Shown piece after piece: positions 52,200-60,346 of a stretch of 64,000 bases of DNA. The position numbers and the translations under genes were made by a program. Each line of letters starts with the position of its first letter. Position 1 is the stretch's first letter. The notes under the pieces were generated by a model that worked only from the letters and a program-made list of their open reading frames with translations, was not told the origin of the DNA and did not search any database. Source of the DNA: Crystallibacter sulfonylureivorans_A (GTDB taxonomy: Bacteria; Actinomycetota; Actinomycetes; Actinomycetales; Micrococcaceae); assembly GCF_047607445.1 (NCBI RefSeq), contig NZ_JBLKRT010000003.1:62001-126000 (forward strand), read 5' to 3'.

Positions 52200-53114
52200 G
52201 TGTCCAGCAGTGAAGCAACGTCAACTCACGCCCCCGTGACCGGCAGCAGCCGGGTAAAGCGGGGCATGGCCGAGATGTTGAAGGGCGGCGTCATCATGGA
52301 CGTCGTAACGCCCGAACAGGCCCGCATCGCCGAAGACGCCGGTGCCGTGGCGGTGATGGCCCTCGAGCGGGTGCCGGCGGATATCCGCGCACAGGGCGGT
52401 GTGTCCCGGATGAGCGATCCGGACATGGTGGACGGCATCATCGAAGCAGTCTCCATCCCGGTAATGGCCAAGGCCCGCATCGGCCACTTCGTCGAGGCGC
52501 AGGTGCTGCAGTCCCTCGGCGTGGACTACATCGACGAGTCGGAGGTGCTGACCCCGGCCGACTACGTCAACCACATCGACAAGTGGAACTTCACCGTTCC
52601 GTTCGTTTGCGGTGCCACCAATCTGGGCGAAGCGCTGCGCCGGATCAATGAAGGCGCAGCGATGATCCGTTCCAAGGGCGAAGCCGGCACCGGCGACGTC
52701 TCCAACGCCACCGGCCACATGCGCCAGATCCGGTCCGAGATCAAGCGCCTGTCCGCGATGCCCGAAGACGAGCTGTACGTGGCGGCCAAGGAACTGCAGG
52801 CCCCGTACGAACTGGTCAAGGAAATTGCCCAGACCGGCAAGCTGCCGGTGGTGCTGTTCACCGCGGGCGGCATCGCGACTCCGGCCGACGCCGCCATGAT
52901 GATGCAGCTGGGTGCCGACGGCGTCTTCGTTGGCTCCGGCATCTTCAAGTCCGGCAACCCGGCCGAGCGTGCCGCCGCGATCGTGAAGGCGACCACCTTC
53001 CACGACGATCCGGACGTCATCGCCAAGGTCTCGCGCGGCCTGGGCGAAGCAATGGTCGGCATCAACGTGGACGAAATCCCGCAGCCGCACCGCCTCGCCG
53101 AGCGCGGCTGGTAA
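52200..53114 (+). CDS. pdxS: pyridoxal 5'-phosphate synthase, PdxS subunit
   Basis: Synthase subunit of the ribose-5-phosphate-dependent PLP pathway. It condenses ribose 5-phosphate, glyceraldehyde 3-phosphate and ammonia delivered by PdxT. The 304-aa TIM barrel is highly conserved: GGVIMDVVTPEQARIAEDAG, ADIRAQGGVSRMSDP, VMAKARIGHFVEAQ, GEAGTGDV and GSGIFKS. Start GTG 52200. Its partner pdxT, normally adjacent, is displaced to 60347. Confidence 0.97.
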   Translation: MSSSEATSTHAPVTGSSRVKRGMAEMLKGGVIMDVVTPEQARIAEDAGAVAVMALERVPADIRAQGGVSRMSDPDMVDGIIEAVSIPVMAKARIGHFVEAQVLQSLGVDYIDESEVLTPADYVNHIDKWNFTVPFVCGATNLGEALRRINEGAAMIRSKGEAGTGDVSNATGHMRQIRSEIKRLSAMPEDELYVAAKELQAPYELVKEIAQTGKLPVVLFTAGGIATPADAAMMMQLGADGVFVGSGIFKSGNPAERAAAIVKATTFHDDPDVIAKVSRGLGEAMVGINVDEIPQPHRLAERGW

Positions 53115-53129
53115 GAACTAACGACGGCG

Positions 53130-53172
53130 AACGCCCGGTCCCGCACGAAGGTGCGGCGCCGGGCGTTTTGCT
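53130..53172 (+). terminator. pdxS terminator
   Basis: AACGCCCGG (53130-53138) pairs with CCGGGCGTT (53159-53167), and CCGCAC (53141-53146) with GTGCGG (53151-53156), closed by GAAG. A TTTGCTTT tail follows. Classic rho-independent terminator just after pdxS. Confidence 0.85.
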
Positions 53173-53305
53173 TTGTGCGGCTTCACGATTTCATCCTTGC
53201 CAGATGATGAACACGCAGGCATCCCGGCGGGAGACTGAAGTCAACGGATGAATCCTGTGGCAACAGTGCCCGCCGGAACGACAGTGCGCCTGAACGGAGC
53301 CAGCG

Positions 53306-54694
53306 ATGACGGATCCAGGAATGACCGATGCCGCGGAGCTGCAACGGCTGCGGGCGCGGGTCGCCGAACTCGAAGCTGAACGTGCCGCTGCGCTGGAGGG
53401 CGGGCACAGACCGGTCGCCGAAAGGCATCGTTGGCGTTCGGTCGGCTCAGCGGTGCTGCTGACGCTGGCGTGCGTGCTCGCGCCGATCTCGGTGGTGGGC
53501 GTGTGGGCAGGCAGCGTGGTGTCTGACACCGACCGCTATGTAGAAACGGTCAGCCCGTTGATCAACGACCCTTCCGTCCAGGCGGACCTGACCGACGCCG
53601 TCACTAACGCCATCTTCACCCATGTGGATCTGAAGGCGGTCACCGACGAAGCGTTCAACGCCATTTCCAACCTCGGGTTGCCGCCACGTGCAGAAGCCGC
53701 GCTGACTGCCTTGCAACAGCCGATGATTTCGGGCGTCGAAAACTTCGTTCACAGCCGGGTGCAGCAAACGATCAGCAGCCCACAGTTCGACACCGTGTGG
53801 GACCGCTCAAACGAGATCGCCCACCAGCAGCTGGTGAATCTGCTGGAGGGCAACCAGGGCGGAGCCATCAGCGCCCAGAACGACACGATCTCGGTCAACC
53901 TCGGGCCGATCGTCGCGCAGGTGAAGGAGCGCCTCATAGCCGAAGGGTTCAGCCTGGCGCAGAACATCCCGAACGTTGATGTCTCCTACGACCTGGTGCA
54001 GTCGGACGCCGTCACGCAAGCCCAGAGCGCCTACCGGATACTGAACGCGTTCAGCATCTGGCTGCCGATCATCACCGGCATCCTGTTCGTCGCCGGCGTG
54101 CTGACTGCGCGTCACCGTGCTCGTGCCGTGATGCTGGGGGCCCTCGGCATCGTGGCGGCGATGCTGGCGCTGGGGATTGCCCTCGCAGTGGGTCGCATTG
54201 CCTACCTCCAAGCGCTGCCTGGAGTGGTGCTCTCGCGCGATTCGGCGGGAATGGTGTTCGACACCCTGGTGCGCTTCCTTCGTGACTCGCTGCGCCTGAC
54301 CGCCGTGATCGCGCTGGTGGTGGCGATAGCCGCGTACTTCACCGGCACCTCTGCATCGGCCGTGAAGGCGCGTGCCTCCGCCTCGAGGGGAATCGCTCGG
54401 TTGCGCGGGTCGGCGGAGCATGCCGGCATGCACACTGGTGGGGTCGGGAACTGGATTTATCGGTACAAGCGACTGCTCTGGGTGGCCACGGTGATCGTCG
54501 GCGGCCTGGTGCTCGTGTTCTGGTCCGAGCCGACCATTGGCGTCGTCGTCACCATCACCATCATCGTGGTGGTCATCGTTGCTCTCATCGAGTTCATCGG
54601 AACTCCGCCCGCGCAGCAGTTGGCCGACGCCGAGCCCTCCAGCGGTGCCCCCGTCGAGCCCTCGGGCGGGGTAGCTGTTCCGCCGAACCCCTGA
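53306..54694 (+). CDS. multi-pass membrane protein, function unknown
   Basis: A 462-aa protein. An N-terminal coiled-coil segment (ELQRLRARVAELEAERAAAL) precedes a helix near residues 46-70. A large extracytoplasmic domain follows (about 75-245, beginning VVSDTDRYVETVSPLINDP), then further helices near 250-270, 272-295, 335-350, 395-410 and 413-435, and a Pro-rich tail. Such proteins occur widely in streptomycetes and Micrococcales; no activity is known. It follows the pdxS terminator as an independent unit. Confidence 0.75.
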   Translation: MTDPGMTDAAELQRLRARVAELEAERAAALEGGHRPVAERHRWRSVGSAVLLTLACVLAPISVVGVWAGSVVSDTDRYVETVSPLINDPSVQADLTDAVTNAIFTHVDLKAVTDEAFNAISNLGLPPRAEAALTALQQPMISGVENFVHSRVQQTISSPQFDTVWDRSNEIAHQQLVNLLEGNQGGAISAQNDTISVNLGPIVAQVKERLIAEGFSLAQNIPNVDVSYDLVQSDAVTQAQSAYRILNAFSIWLPIITGILFVAGVLTARHRARAVMLGALGIVAAMLALGIALAVGRIAYLQALPGVVLSRDSAGMVFDTLVRFLRDSLRLTAVIALVVAIAAYFTGTSASAVKARASASRGIARLRGSAEHAGMHTGGVGNWIYRYKRLLWVATVIVGGLVLVFWSEPTIGVVVTITIIVVVIVALIEFIGTPPAQQLADAEPSSGAPVEPSGGVAVPPNP

Positions 54695-55032
54695 CGGGCG
54701 CCGATGGTGCGTCGGGGCGCAGATGGGCCGCGGTGCCGCTTCCGTGCCCCCAGACGGACGACGTGGTGCTGCCTACGGTGCCCCAGACGGACGACGTGCC
54801 GCTCTACTCCTAACGGCCGCGCCGGCGTCGTGCCCTGACGGCCGTGGTGACCGCCCCTGGCCGTGTTGCTGCCGTGACCCTGACAGCGGTGTGCCTGGCT
54901 GTCGCTGGGCCCCTGACAGCCGTGTGCACGGGCGCCGTCGTCGTGTCGCAACCGCAGATGGACGCCGTCGTGCCCTGCAAACCGGAGTTTGCAGGGCACG
55001 ATGTGGGTGGTGGCCGGGTCAGCCGGCTAGAT
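54695..55032. repeat. degenerate tandem-repeat region between two convergent genes
   Basis: Low-complexity sequence of about 300 bp. CCCCAGACGGACGACGTG occurs exactly at 54748-54765 and 54781-54798 (33-bp period). Related CTGACGGCCG / CTGACAGCCG units continue to about 54930. No gene is supported; open frames in it read as Gly/Arg/His repeats. It lies between the convergent membrane-protein gene and the Q-rich SHOCT gene. Confidence 0.6.
54970..54999. terminator. 13-bp hairpin terminator (bidirectional)
   Basis: GTGCCCTGCAAAC (54970-54982) and GTTTGCAGGGCAC (54987-54999) are perfect arms around a CGGA loop. It is placed where convergent transcripts from both sides would end. Confidence 0.75.
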
Positions 55033-55380
55033 TCAGCCGGCCAGGATCTTCGCCTTTTGTGCCTCGAATTCTGCCTCGGACAGAAGTCCCTGCGCTTTGA
55101 GATCGCCCAAAGTCTTGAGCCGTTCCAGTGGATCACCGGCCGGCGCCGCCGCTTGGGCGGACGCTGTCTCATACTGCGGCTGCACGTACGCCTGCTGAGG
55201 CTGGGCGTACTGCTGCTGCTGTTGGGCGTACTGCTGCTGTTGCTCATACTGTTGGTGCTCATACTGCTGCTGCTCTTGGGCATCCCAACGCGCCTGTTGG
55301 CGGCGCTGCACACGTCCGCTCACAGCCGTCGCTGTCCCGGCAACGACTGCCGTGCGAGCTACTCCTCGTAACAGTCCCAT
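55033..55380 (-). CDS. glutamine-rich SHOCT-domain protein (copy 2)
   Basis: A 115-aa protein from ATG 55380 with GAGGAGGACG upstream. The N-terminus MGLLRGVARTAVVAGTATAVSG resembles copy 1 (16045). A glutamine/tyrosine-rich tract lies between residues 36 and 72 (QQQYAQQQQQYAQPQQAYVQ). The C-terminal SHOCT module reads DPLERLKTLGDLKAQGLL SEAEFEAQKAKIL in two helices. It lies 13 bp after the DUF6325 gene. Confidence 0.82.
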   Translation of the reverse strand: MGLLRGVARTAVVAGTATAVSGRVQRRQQARWDAQEQQQYEHQQYEQQQQYAQQQQQYAQPQQAYVQPQYETASAQAAAPAGDPLERLKTLGDLKAQGLLSEAEFEAQKAKILAG

Positions 55381-55393
55381 GTCTGCGTCCTCC

Positions 55394-55852
55394 TCAGACC
55401 GTCGAATCCGACTCAAGCATGTCCAGCGCGGCCATGACGTCCTCAGCGGGAATACGCGCACTCGCGATGACGTCTCCGCCGGCCTCGCGGGCTGCTGAAA
55501 TGAAGGGAATCGCCCACAAATTCTCATAAACGATGAGCGCAGCGGCGGTATTCGGTTCCATGGCAGAGGCTGCTTCGGCGATTTCCTCGTCGCCCAGTAG
55601 CCCCGAACGAACCGACGCGAGCGATGCGAAGCCGTCCAGGCCTTCGGTTGAGTCTTCGGTCAACTCGACGCTGCCGGTGGAACCGTCGGCGTCTTTCTTA
55701 ATGATGATGAGGTCATAGACCCAAACCACCTTCCGCTGAATCAGGTCCATCAAGGCTGCAACGGTGGCGCCGCTGCCAGTCTTCTCCAATGGAAACTCGA
55801 TCAACACAAAGTCGATTGGGCCGTGTACATCTCTTGTTGCCACGAACATCAC
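55394..55852 (-). CDS. DUF6325-type protein (copy 2)
   Basis: A 152-aa protein homologous in pattern to the gene at 15590. It has GPIDFVLIEFPLEKTGSGATVAALMDL, then VVWVYDLIIIKKDADG, a central ELTEDSTEGLDGFASL acidic part and ENLWAIPFISAAREAGGDVIASARIP. Start is GTG 55852 or the adjacent ATG 55849. Its partner SHOCT gene follows 13 bp later, repeating the DUF6325-SHOCT order of copy 1. Confidence 0.75.
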   Translation of the reverse strand: MMFVATRDVHGPIDFVLIEFPLEKTGSGATVAALMDLIQRKVVWVYDLIIIKKDADGSTGSVELTEDSTEGLDGFASLASVRSGLLGDEEIAEAASAMEPNTAAALIVYENLWAIPFISAAREAGGDVIASARIPAEDVMAALDMLESDSTV

Positions 55853-56018
55853 CCTTGCAATCTGATTGGCTGTCCAGAACCCGCCCAGAGTAGTTTTCCG
55901 TGTACGCCCGGGGCATCACCCCGGCCGAATGATCTTGGTCTCCCGTCAGTTGAGTAGGTCACCCGTCTGTCCTGCTTGAGCGGCACAGGACGCGGTCGGC
56001 GTTGAGGAACCAGAGGTG

Positions 56019-56468
56019 TCAGGCCTGCGTGGCGTATCGGAGGTCGCGGGCGTGGGCCAGCACGGCCCAAATGATGAGCACGTCGAGGACGATGATGATG
56101 ATGCCCCAAAGGGGGTAATACGGCAGCCACATAAAGTTCAAAATCGCACTCAAGGACGCCAGTACAACCGCCAGGATGCGGGCCCACATTGCTCCCCGAA
56201 ACAGGAAAATCCCGCCGAGCACCAAGATGATGCCTCCGAGCAGATGGATCCAGCCCCACGAGGTCAGATCGAAGTGGAAGATGTACTCCTCACCAGCCAC
56301 ATAGAACTGATCATTGAACAGTGCCACAAGTGCCTGGATGATGTGGAAGGCGCCGGCCACGATCATGATGATCCCGCCGAAGAGGATTGTCCCTGCGGCC
56401 GCAACGTTGTAGTCCGGATCGATGGGCCGGCCCGGATCGGCGGTCCGCCCAGCTGAAGCGTTTGCCAT
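56019..56468 (-). CDS. four-helix DUF7144-like membrane protein
   Basis: A 149-aa integral membrane protein. After a short Pro/Asp N-terminus (PGRPIDPDYN) come four helices: AAAGTILFGGIIMIVAGAFH, WGWIHLLGGIILVLGGIFLF, RILAVVLASLSAILNFMWLP and GIIIIVLDVLIIWAVLAH. This is the arrangement of small DUF7144-type actinobacterial membrane proteins. GGAGGACCACC precedes ATG 56468. Function unknown. Confidence 0.7.
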   Translation of the reverse strand: MANASAGRTADPGRPIDPDYNVAAAGTILFGGIIMIVAGAFHIIQALVALFNDQFYVAGEEYIFHFDLTSWGWIHLLGGIILVLGGIFLFRGAMWARILAVVLASLSAILNFMWLPYYPLWGIIIIVLDVLIIWAVLAHARDLRYATQA

Positions 56469-56655
56469 GGTGGTCCTCCCTCGTGCGGTGCGCCGGTGGT
56501 GACTGGTGTCACCGAAGACGCGGCCCACCCTCAGCAAAGTCTTCTCCGCGCCCGATGGACTTTCCTCATCCTTTCCGGGTGATCCTGATGGCTCTCGTGC
56601 GCCGTATTTTGGGCCGTGGTGACCGTATTTCTGTGAGCGAGGACGGGACAGGGAC

Positions 56656-58056
56656 ATGACTGAGCCGGAAGCCCGGATCCAGACGAGGGGGGTGCTGCTC
56701 CCACTCGCACTCGCACAATTCATCTGCAGCTTCGCTGGTTCGAACATGAACGTGATGATCAACGACATGAGCGAGGACCTCGACACCACCGTGCAGGGGA
56801 TCCAGGTCGCGATCACCATCTTCCTGCTGGTGATGGCCGCGTTGATGATTCCGGGTGGCAAGCTCACCGACCGCTACGGCCGCAAGCGCCTGTTCCTCCT
56901 CGGCCTCATTGTCTATGGCATCGGCGCACTGATCAGTGCAGTCTCACCTGGTCTCCTCGTACTGATCCTGGGTAACTCGATCCTTGAGGGGATCGGCACT
57001 GCGTTGCTCATCCCGCCGGTCTACATCCTCACGACCATGATCTTCCGCGACCTTGGCTCCCGCGCGAAGGCGTTCGGTGCGATCAGCGCGATGGGCGGCA
57101 TCGGATCTGCGGCCGGTCCTCTGATCGGCGGCCTGATCACATCGGCGATCAGTTGGCGTGCAGCGTTCGTCTTCCAGGCCTTGATTATTGCGGTCATCGC
57201 GCTGCTCAGCCGCAGCCTGAAAGACCCTGTTCCGCCGGATCCGACCCGTGAATTCGATGTGCGGGGAGCGGTCCTCTCAGCCGGAGGTCTCATTCTGATC
57301 GTGATGGGCATCCTGGCCGCCGACAACAGCCTCTGGCTGATGCTGATCCTGCTCGCCTCCGGGGCGCTGGTGCTGGTGGGCTTCTTTGTGTCGGTGCGGG
57401 CGAAGGAGCGCTCAGGGCATGAACCCCTGCTCTCGCTCAGCCTGTTCCGCAACCGCACGTCCAACCTCGGCCTGATCACGCAAAATGCGCAGTGGCTGAT
57501 GCTGCTGGGATTCTCCTTCGTGGTCGCCAGCTTCCTGCAGGTGGTGCGCGGCTATAACGCCATCGAAACCGGCATAATCTTCACAGCAGCAACGGTCGGT
57601 TTGCTGGTGTCGTCGCTGGCCGCCGGGCCGCTGTCGAAGAAGTTCGCGCAGCGCGATCTCATTATCACCGGCTTTGCGCTCACTGTTGCCGGCATGTTGC
57701 TGGGGCTGTGGATTGTGCAGGGCACGCAGGTCGCCTGGGCCTTCGCACCCGGGTTGCTGCTCACCGGCCTGGGCGTTGGCTTGATGCTCACGCCCTCGGT
57801 GAACGTGGTGCAGTCCAGTTTTCCGGAGTCCAAGCAGGGCGAGATCTCGGGGCTGTCCCGAAGCGTTTCCAACTTGGGTTCCTCTTTCGGCACGGCGATC
57901 GCCGGCACCATCCTTGTCGCCGGTATCGCATCCACACCTGGCAACAACTACGCGATTTCGACCATAGTGCTGGCAGCTGTGGGCATCATCGGCATTGCCG
58001 CAGCGGTGTTCATCCCGCGAAAGATTCCGACGCCGGTCGAAGAAACGGCGATCTGA
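56656..58056 (+). CDS. MFS transporter, DHA2 (EmrB/QacA) type
   Basis: Proton-coupled multidrug exporter of about 14 helices, 466 aa. Family signatures: GSNMNVMINDMSEDLDTTVQ (loop before helix 2), PGGKLTDRYGRKRLFLLGL (motif A), and the long LMLTPSVNVVQSSFPESKQG segment. Divergent from the DUF7144-like gene and downstream convergent with gatD. Drug specificity cannot be read. Confidence 0.9.
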   Translation: MTEPEARIQTRGVLLPLALAQFICSFAGSNMNVMINDMSEDLDTTVQGIQVAITIFLLVMAALMIPGGKLTDRYGRKRLFLLGLIVYGIGALISAVSPGLLVLILGNSILEGIGTALLIPPVYILTTMIFRDLGSRAKAFGAISAMGGIGSAAGPLIGGLITSAISWRAAFVFQALIIAVIALLSRSLKDPVPPDPTREFDVRGAVLSAGGLILIVMGILAADNSLWLMLILLASGALVLVGFFVSVRAKERSGHEPLLSLSLFRNRTSNLGLITQNAQWLMLLGFSFVVASFLQVVRGYNAIETGIIFTAATVGLLVSSLAAGPLSKKFAQRDLIITGFALTVAGMLLGLWIVQGTQVAWAFAPGLLLTGLGVGLMLTPSVNVVQSSFPESKQGEISGLSRSVSNLGSSFGTAIAGTILVAGIASTPGNNYAISTIVLAAVGIIGIAAAVFIPRKIPTPVEETAI

Positions 58057-58082
58057 CGTCCTTTGGCGCCGCAACGCGGCTG

Positions 58083-58176
58083 GGACCTGGGTGTTCTAGC
58101 GTGGCCGGGCGGCCGCGTCGGTCCGGGCTGGACCTGGGCGTTCTAGCGCGGCCGGGCGGCGGCGTCGGTTCGGGCT
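58083..58176. repeat. 47-bp imperfect tandem duplication at the 3' end of gatD
   Basis: Two adjacent 47-bp copies, 58083-58129 and 58130-58176, differ at only a few positions. The right copy contains the gatD stop and its last codons (ARTDAAARPR). The left copy repeats the same bases beyond the stop. 47 is not a multiple of three, so the duplicate codons are out of frame. Confidence 0.85.
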
Positions 58177-58865
58177 TCCGCTTCGTGGGGGATGTCCAGC
58201 GCCACATCGTTGAAGCTGCCGTAGCGCCGTTCTGCTGCATGCCGGATCAAATAGTCCGCCACGGCCGGGTTCTTGGGCAGCAGGGACCCATGCAGGTAGG
58301 TCGCAATGACGTTGCGGTAGCGGGCGCCTTCGGTGCCGTCCGTGCCGTTGTTGCCGTCGCCCTTGGTGACCCATCCGAAGGGTTGGACCTCGGCGCCCAG
58401 CGTGGTCAGGCCGCTATGGTTCTCATATCCGATGACGGTACCGAACTCGTCGCTGTCCAGCACGGTATTGCCGATCAGGCGGGTGGGTCCGCCGACGGTT
58501 TCGGCATCCAGCAGCCCGATGCCGGTGATTACTTCGCCGGTGTGGGTGGTGAACCGGTGGCCGAACAGTTGATAGAGGCCGCACACGGCGAGCATGGGCA
58601 GGCCGTCGTCTGCCAGTTCGCGGAGCCGGCCGCCCTGGGCCAGCAGGTCTGCCTGGATCTTGTTCTGGCCGGAGTCTTGGCCGCCGCCGCCCACCACCAG
58701 ATCCACCTGTTCGGGGAACGTGTCTCCGGGGTTGTACTCATGCAGCCGGACGTCATAACCGCGCAGGGCCAGCCGCTTGCGCAGGACCAGGACGTTGCCC
58801 CAGTCGCCGTAAATATTCATGTCCCGCGGGTACAGCTGGAGCAGGTCGATAACGGGTGCGTCCAT
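58143..58865 (-). CDS. gatD: GatD, glutamine amidotransferase subunit of lipid II isoglutaminyl synthase
   Basis: Supplies ammonia to MurT for amidation of D-iGlu in peptidoglycan stem peptides. The 240-aa class I GATase-like protein has LLQLYPRDMNIYGDWGNVLV at the N-terminus, the nucleophile C95 in LAVCGLYQLFG and catalytic H192 in ATYLHGSLLPKNP. It begins where murT ends (58865), so the two genes overlap by one base. Its 3' end is involved in a tandem duplication. Confidence 0.93.
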   Translation of the reverse strand: MDAPVIDLLQLYPRDMNIYGDWGNVLVLRKRLALRGYDVRLHEYNPGDTFPEQVDLVVGGGGQDSGQNKIQADLLAQGGRLRELADDGLPMLAVCGLYQLFGHRFTTHTGEVITGIGLLDAETVGGPTRLIGNTVLDSDEFGTVIGYENHSGLTTLGAEVQPFGWVTKGDGNNGTDGTEGARYRNVIATYLHGSLLPKNPAVADYLIRHAAERRYGSFNDVALDIPHEAEARTDAAARPR

Positions 58866-60172
58866 CAGGAGACCACTTCCACTTCGGTCAGTTTGCCCAG
58901 CTCGCGGCGCAGCGCCAGCATGGCGGTGTAGGTGCAGTAGATGCGCTTGGGCGAATCAGGATCGTCGGCGATGAACCGGTGCAGTGAAGCATTGAGGTCC
59001 GTGTCGACGCGGCCTACGGGGACATCCTCGTAGAACAGTCGCAGCCCCATGTCTTGCGCCCGGACACCGCTGACCTCGGCAACTCCGGTCTCGCGCAGTG
59101 AATCGAAGTCCACGTCCCAGAGCCAGGACATGTCCCGGCCATCGGCGTAATTGTCATTGATCGCAATCATGGTACGGGAACCCGCGGCAGGGAATGACTT
59201 CAGCGCCAGCCGGAAGCCGGCCGGGTTCTTCACCAGCACCAGATCCAGCGGTTGGCCGTTGACGGTGAGCGATTCACCGCGCCCGAAGGCCGGGGTGACA
59301 TTCTGCAGCGACGCCAGCAGCGCGGGTTCGTCGACGGCGGGCCCCAGCACGGTGCGTGCCAGCACCAGCGCAGCCGCGGCGTTGAACACGTTGTAGACGC
59401 CGGTCAGCTTCAGTTCCACCTCGATCGGGTGTCCGTCGGCTTGGAAGGTGGCGGCGGAACCTTCGCACGCGGTCAGTACGACGTCGGCGCGCGGCCCCTC
59501 GGGTTGGCCTCCCTCGGGTCCGGGCGTGGCGCCGGGGACCTCCGCGGCAACGGCGTTCCGCATCTCGTCGTCGTGCGGGAACATGTGGCGAAGCTGCGGG
59601 GCCAGGCCGAAGTATTCGATCCGGGGCGCCGTCACGGCGTTGGCCAAGGCCAGGATGCGCGGGTCCTCACGGTTGAGCACCACAGCGTCGGTGGTGGCTG
59701 CGGCGATCTGCCGGAGGAATCCCGCCGTCGTCTCAATCTCGCCAAAGCGGTCCAACTGGTCACGCATGACGTTGAGCAGCAGGCTGTAGCGCGGGCGTAC
59801 CAGTTTGACGAAGTGCACGGCGTGGGCTTCATCCAGTTCCAGCACGGCGATGTCTGCATCCAGCCGTCCGCGGACGTCCGAATCTCCCAACACGGCAGCC
59901 ACCACGCCGCGGGTGAAGTTGCTGCCGGTGCGGTTGGTGAACACCTTCAGGCCCTGGCCCTGCAGCAGTTCCACCACCATCTTGGTGGTGGTGGTCTTGC
60001 CGTTCGTCCCGCTGATCACGACGACGCCGCGCGGCAGTTTCCCGAGGGTGCGGGGCAGGAACTGCGGGTCGATTCTCTCGGCCACGAGGCCCGGCAGCGC
60101 GGAGCCGCCGCCGCGGAGCCTGGCCACCGCCTTCACGGCCTTTCCGGCAACGGTCGCAAGGAGGTGTCGCAT
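58865..60172 (-). CDS. murT: MurT, lipid II isoglutaminyl synthase synthetase subunit
   Basis: Mur-ligase-fold ATPase (435 aa) that activates D-iGlu and uses GatD-derived ammonia to amidate lipid II. Visible: the ATP loop VVISGTNGKTTTTKM (about 51-65), ELDEAHAVHFV and the C-terminal DUF1727 region (AINDNYADGRDMSWLWDVDF). The central Cys4 zinc ribbon usual for MurT is not present: between residues 190 and 245 only one Cys occurs (TACEGS). A -10 sequence adjacent to the ATG suggests a leaderless mRNA. Confidence 0.93.
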   Translation of the reverse strand: MRHLLATVAGKAVKAVARLRGGGSALPGLVAERIDPQFLPRTLGKLPRGVVVISGTNGKTTTTKMVVELLQGQGLKVFTNRTGSNFTRGVVAAVLGDSDVRGRLDADIAVLELDEAHAVHFVKLVRPRYSLLLNVMRDQLDRFGEIETTAGFLRQIAAATTDAVVLNREDPRILALANAVTAPRIEYFGLAPQLRHMFPHDDEMRNAVAAEVPGATPGPEGGQPEGPRADVVLTACEGSAATFQADGHPIEVELKLTGVYNVFNAAAALVLARTVLGPAVDEPALLASLQNVTPAFGRGESLTVNGQPLDLVLVKNPAGFRLALKSFPAAGSRTMIAINDNYADGRDMSWLWDVDFDSLRETGVAEVSGVRAQDMGLRLFYEDVPVGRVDTDLNASLHRFIADDPDSPKRIYCTYTAMLALRRELGKLTEVEVVS

Positions 60173-60180
60173 GACTAGAG

Positions 60181-60186
60181 ACTATA
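60181..60186 (-). promoter_or_regulatory. murT -10 hexamer, leaderless promoter candidate
   Basis: On the minus strand TATAGT (60186-60181) is followed by CTCTAGTC and then the murT ATG. The start site expected about 7 nt downstream of the -10 falls at or within two bases of the ATG. No -35 is seen. Confidence 0.45.
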
Positions 60187-60346
60187 CAAGCCGCCGGCAC
60201 CGGCGCGCGGCCGGACCCCGCTGGTCGGTGGCGAGCCCTGGGCTGGCGGCAGGCGTGGTTTAACGCCGCAGGGCCGGTTGGTATTACTGTTTTTCGGTAC
60301 GGCCGCCACGCGCGCGGCCCGATTCTGAATCCGAGGAAACGTCACC

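Noticed and set aside
57708..58931. 407-codon plus-strand frame across the end of the MFS gene and gatD
   Set aside because: Covers gatD on the opposite strand and reads as low-complexity Gly/Ala/Val; gatD has catalytic motifs.
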